A DNA stretch of 5,622 nucleotides. Origin: Candidatus Dormiibacterota bacterium (GTDB taxonomy: Bacteria > Chloroflexota > Dormibacteria > UBA8260 > Bog-877). The position numbers and the translations under genes are program-made. This document shows positions 4,881 to 5,622 of the stretch, piece after piece. The DNA lies in the NCBI GenBank assembly GCA_003164475.1, contig PLTL01000342.1, positions 1 through 5,622 on the forward strand, given 5' to 3'. How positions within the stretch are numbered: the stretch's first letter is position 1; each line of letters starts with the position of its first letter. The notes below the pieces were generated by a model that worked only from the letters and a program-made list of their open reading frames with translations, did not search any database and was not told the DNA's origin.

Positions 4881-5622
4881 CTACTCGGCCCCGGACCCGA
4901 CCCGACCGGGCCGGGCGGCGCCAGCGCCCGCCTGCTCGTGGGCGTGGTAGGAGCTGCGCACCAGCGGCCCTGACTCGACGTGGGCGAAGCCCAGCGACAT
5001 CCCGAACTCGCGGAGCTCGAGGAACTCCTCGGGACGCCAGAACCGCTCGCAGCGGATGTGCTTCAGCGAGGGCCGCAGGTACTGGCCGATGGTCACCAGC
5101 CCCACCCCGTGCCGGCGCAGGTCCACCAGGACCTCCTTGGCCTCCTCCATGGTCTCGCCCAGCCCCACCATGAGACCCGACTTGGTCTGGGACCCGGGGC
5201 GGAGCTCACCGGCCCGGCGCAGCACCGAGAGCGAGCGCGGGTAGAGCGACTTGGGACGGACCCTGGGGTAGAGGCGGGCCACGGTCTCAATGTTGTGGTT
5301 GAAGATCTCGGGAGCCGCCCCGACCACCCTGGCGATGCTGGCCTCCGAGCCCTGGAAGTCCGGCGTCAGAACCTCGACCTGGCAACCCGGCACCCGGCGA
5401 TGGATGGCCTCGACGGTCCGGGCGAAGATGGCCGCCCCGCCGTCGGGGAGGTCGTCTCGATCCACAGAGGTGATCACCGCGTGGCGCAGGCCCATCTCCG
5501 CGACGGCCTCCGCCACCCGCTCCGGCTCCTCGAGGTCGAGCCCGGTGGGGCGTCCTGAGGTGACGGCGCAGAAGGCGCAGGCCCTGGTGCAGATGTCGCC
5601 GAGGATCATGAAGGTGGCGGTG
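4881..5622 (-). CDS. lipA: Lipoyl synthase LipA, N-terminus cut by window edge
   Basis: A radical SAM enzyme that inserts two sulfur atoms at C6 and C8 of protein-bound octanoyl groups to make lipoyl. Seen over 246 visible residues: TATFMILGD-I-CTRACAFC at the window edge. Its CxxxCxxC cysteines (11, 15 and 18 of the visible part) bind the SAM-cleaving [4Fe-4S] cluster. Then come TSVDRDDLPDGGA, VEVLTPDFQG, FNHNIETV, RVRPKSLYPRSL, TKSGLMVGLGE, and near the C-terminus GPLVRSSYHA (RSSY at 222-225). The serine of RSSY is known to ligate the auxiliary, sulfur-donating cluster. The three N-terminal cysteines of that cluster and the true start lie beyond 5622; perhaps 60-90 residues are missing, judging by usual family length. 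The open frame continues past the internal Met at 5609, so that is not the start. About 20 Ala/Gly-rich residues follow RSSYHA. lipB begins 2 bp after the stop, giving a tight lipA-lipB operon. Confidence 0.97.
   Translation of the reverse strand, partial: TATFMILGDICTRACAFCAVTSGRPTGLDLEEPERVAEAVAEMGLRHAVITSVDRDDLPDGGAAIFARTVEAIHRRVPGCQVEVLTPDFQGSEASIARVVGAAPEIFNHNIETVARLYPRVRPKSLYPRSLSVLRRAGELRPGSQTKSGLMVGLGETMEEAKEVLVDLRRHGVGLVTIGQYLRPSLKHIRCERFWRPEEFLELREFGMSLGFAHVESGPLVRSSYHAHEQAGAGAARPGRVGSGAE

Noticed and set aside
4234..5558. Plus-strand frames of 238 and 192 codons opposite lipB and lipA
   Set aside because: Antisense shadows of two unmistakable enzymes, with no motifs of their own.
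1..5622. Mobile elements, CRISPR arrays, phage or defence genes
   Set aside because: No direct-repeat arrays, transposase or recombinase motifs, or defence domains were found on either strand.

Overview
The window is a very GC-rich (roughly 70%) bacterial chromosome segment in which every supported gene lies on the minus strand, so transcription runs from high to low coordinates. Codon third positions are almost all G or C and GTG starts are common. The gene families present (MoxR/DUF4129 module, GT87-type membrane glycosyltransferase, lipA/lipB) suit a high-GC Actinomycetota or a neighbouring lineage such as Dormibacterota. The sequence alone does not decide which. I see no mobile element, CRISPR array, rRNA or phage gene.

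Layout in the direction of transcription. (1) 5622-4150: lipoate biosynthesis. lipA (lipoyl synthase, N-terminus cut by the window edge) is followed 2 bp later by lipB (octanoyltransferase). LipB moves octanoyl from ACP onto a carrier-domain lysine, and LipA inserts the two sulfurs. Together they make the lipoyl cofactor of 2-oxoacid dehydrogenases and the glycine cleavage system. (2) 4097-3720: an unrecognised gene of about 125 codons, 52 bp behind lipB, with clear coding character but a puzzling start. (3) 3719-3400: about 320 bp with no convincing gene, holding a few inverted repeats. (4) 3399-3328: tRNA-Val(UAC). Its 5' leader can pair with the acceptor stem. (5) 3237-1903: a polytopic GT87/DUF2029-like glycosyltransferase. 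(6) 1902-1757: a gap with several perfect palindromes and a possible promoter. (7) 1756-1: a MoxR-type module of a DUF4129 membrane protein, a small two-helix membrane protein and the N-terminal third of a MoxR AAA+ ATPase, the last two joined by a 4-bp GTGA overlap. A DUF58 gene usually follows in such modules and would lie beyond base 1.

Most of the window is standard housekeeping or envelope-related content. I do not see clear evidence of a new system. The items most worth a second look are the start of the unknown gene behind lipB, the tRNA leader/acceptor inverted repeat, and the palindrome cluster upstream of the MoxR module.
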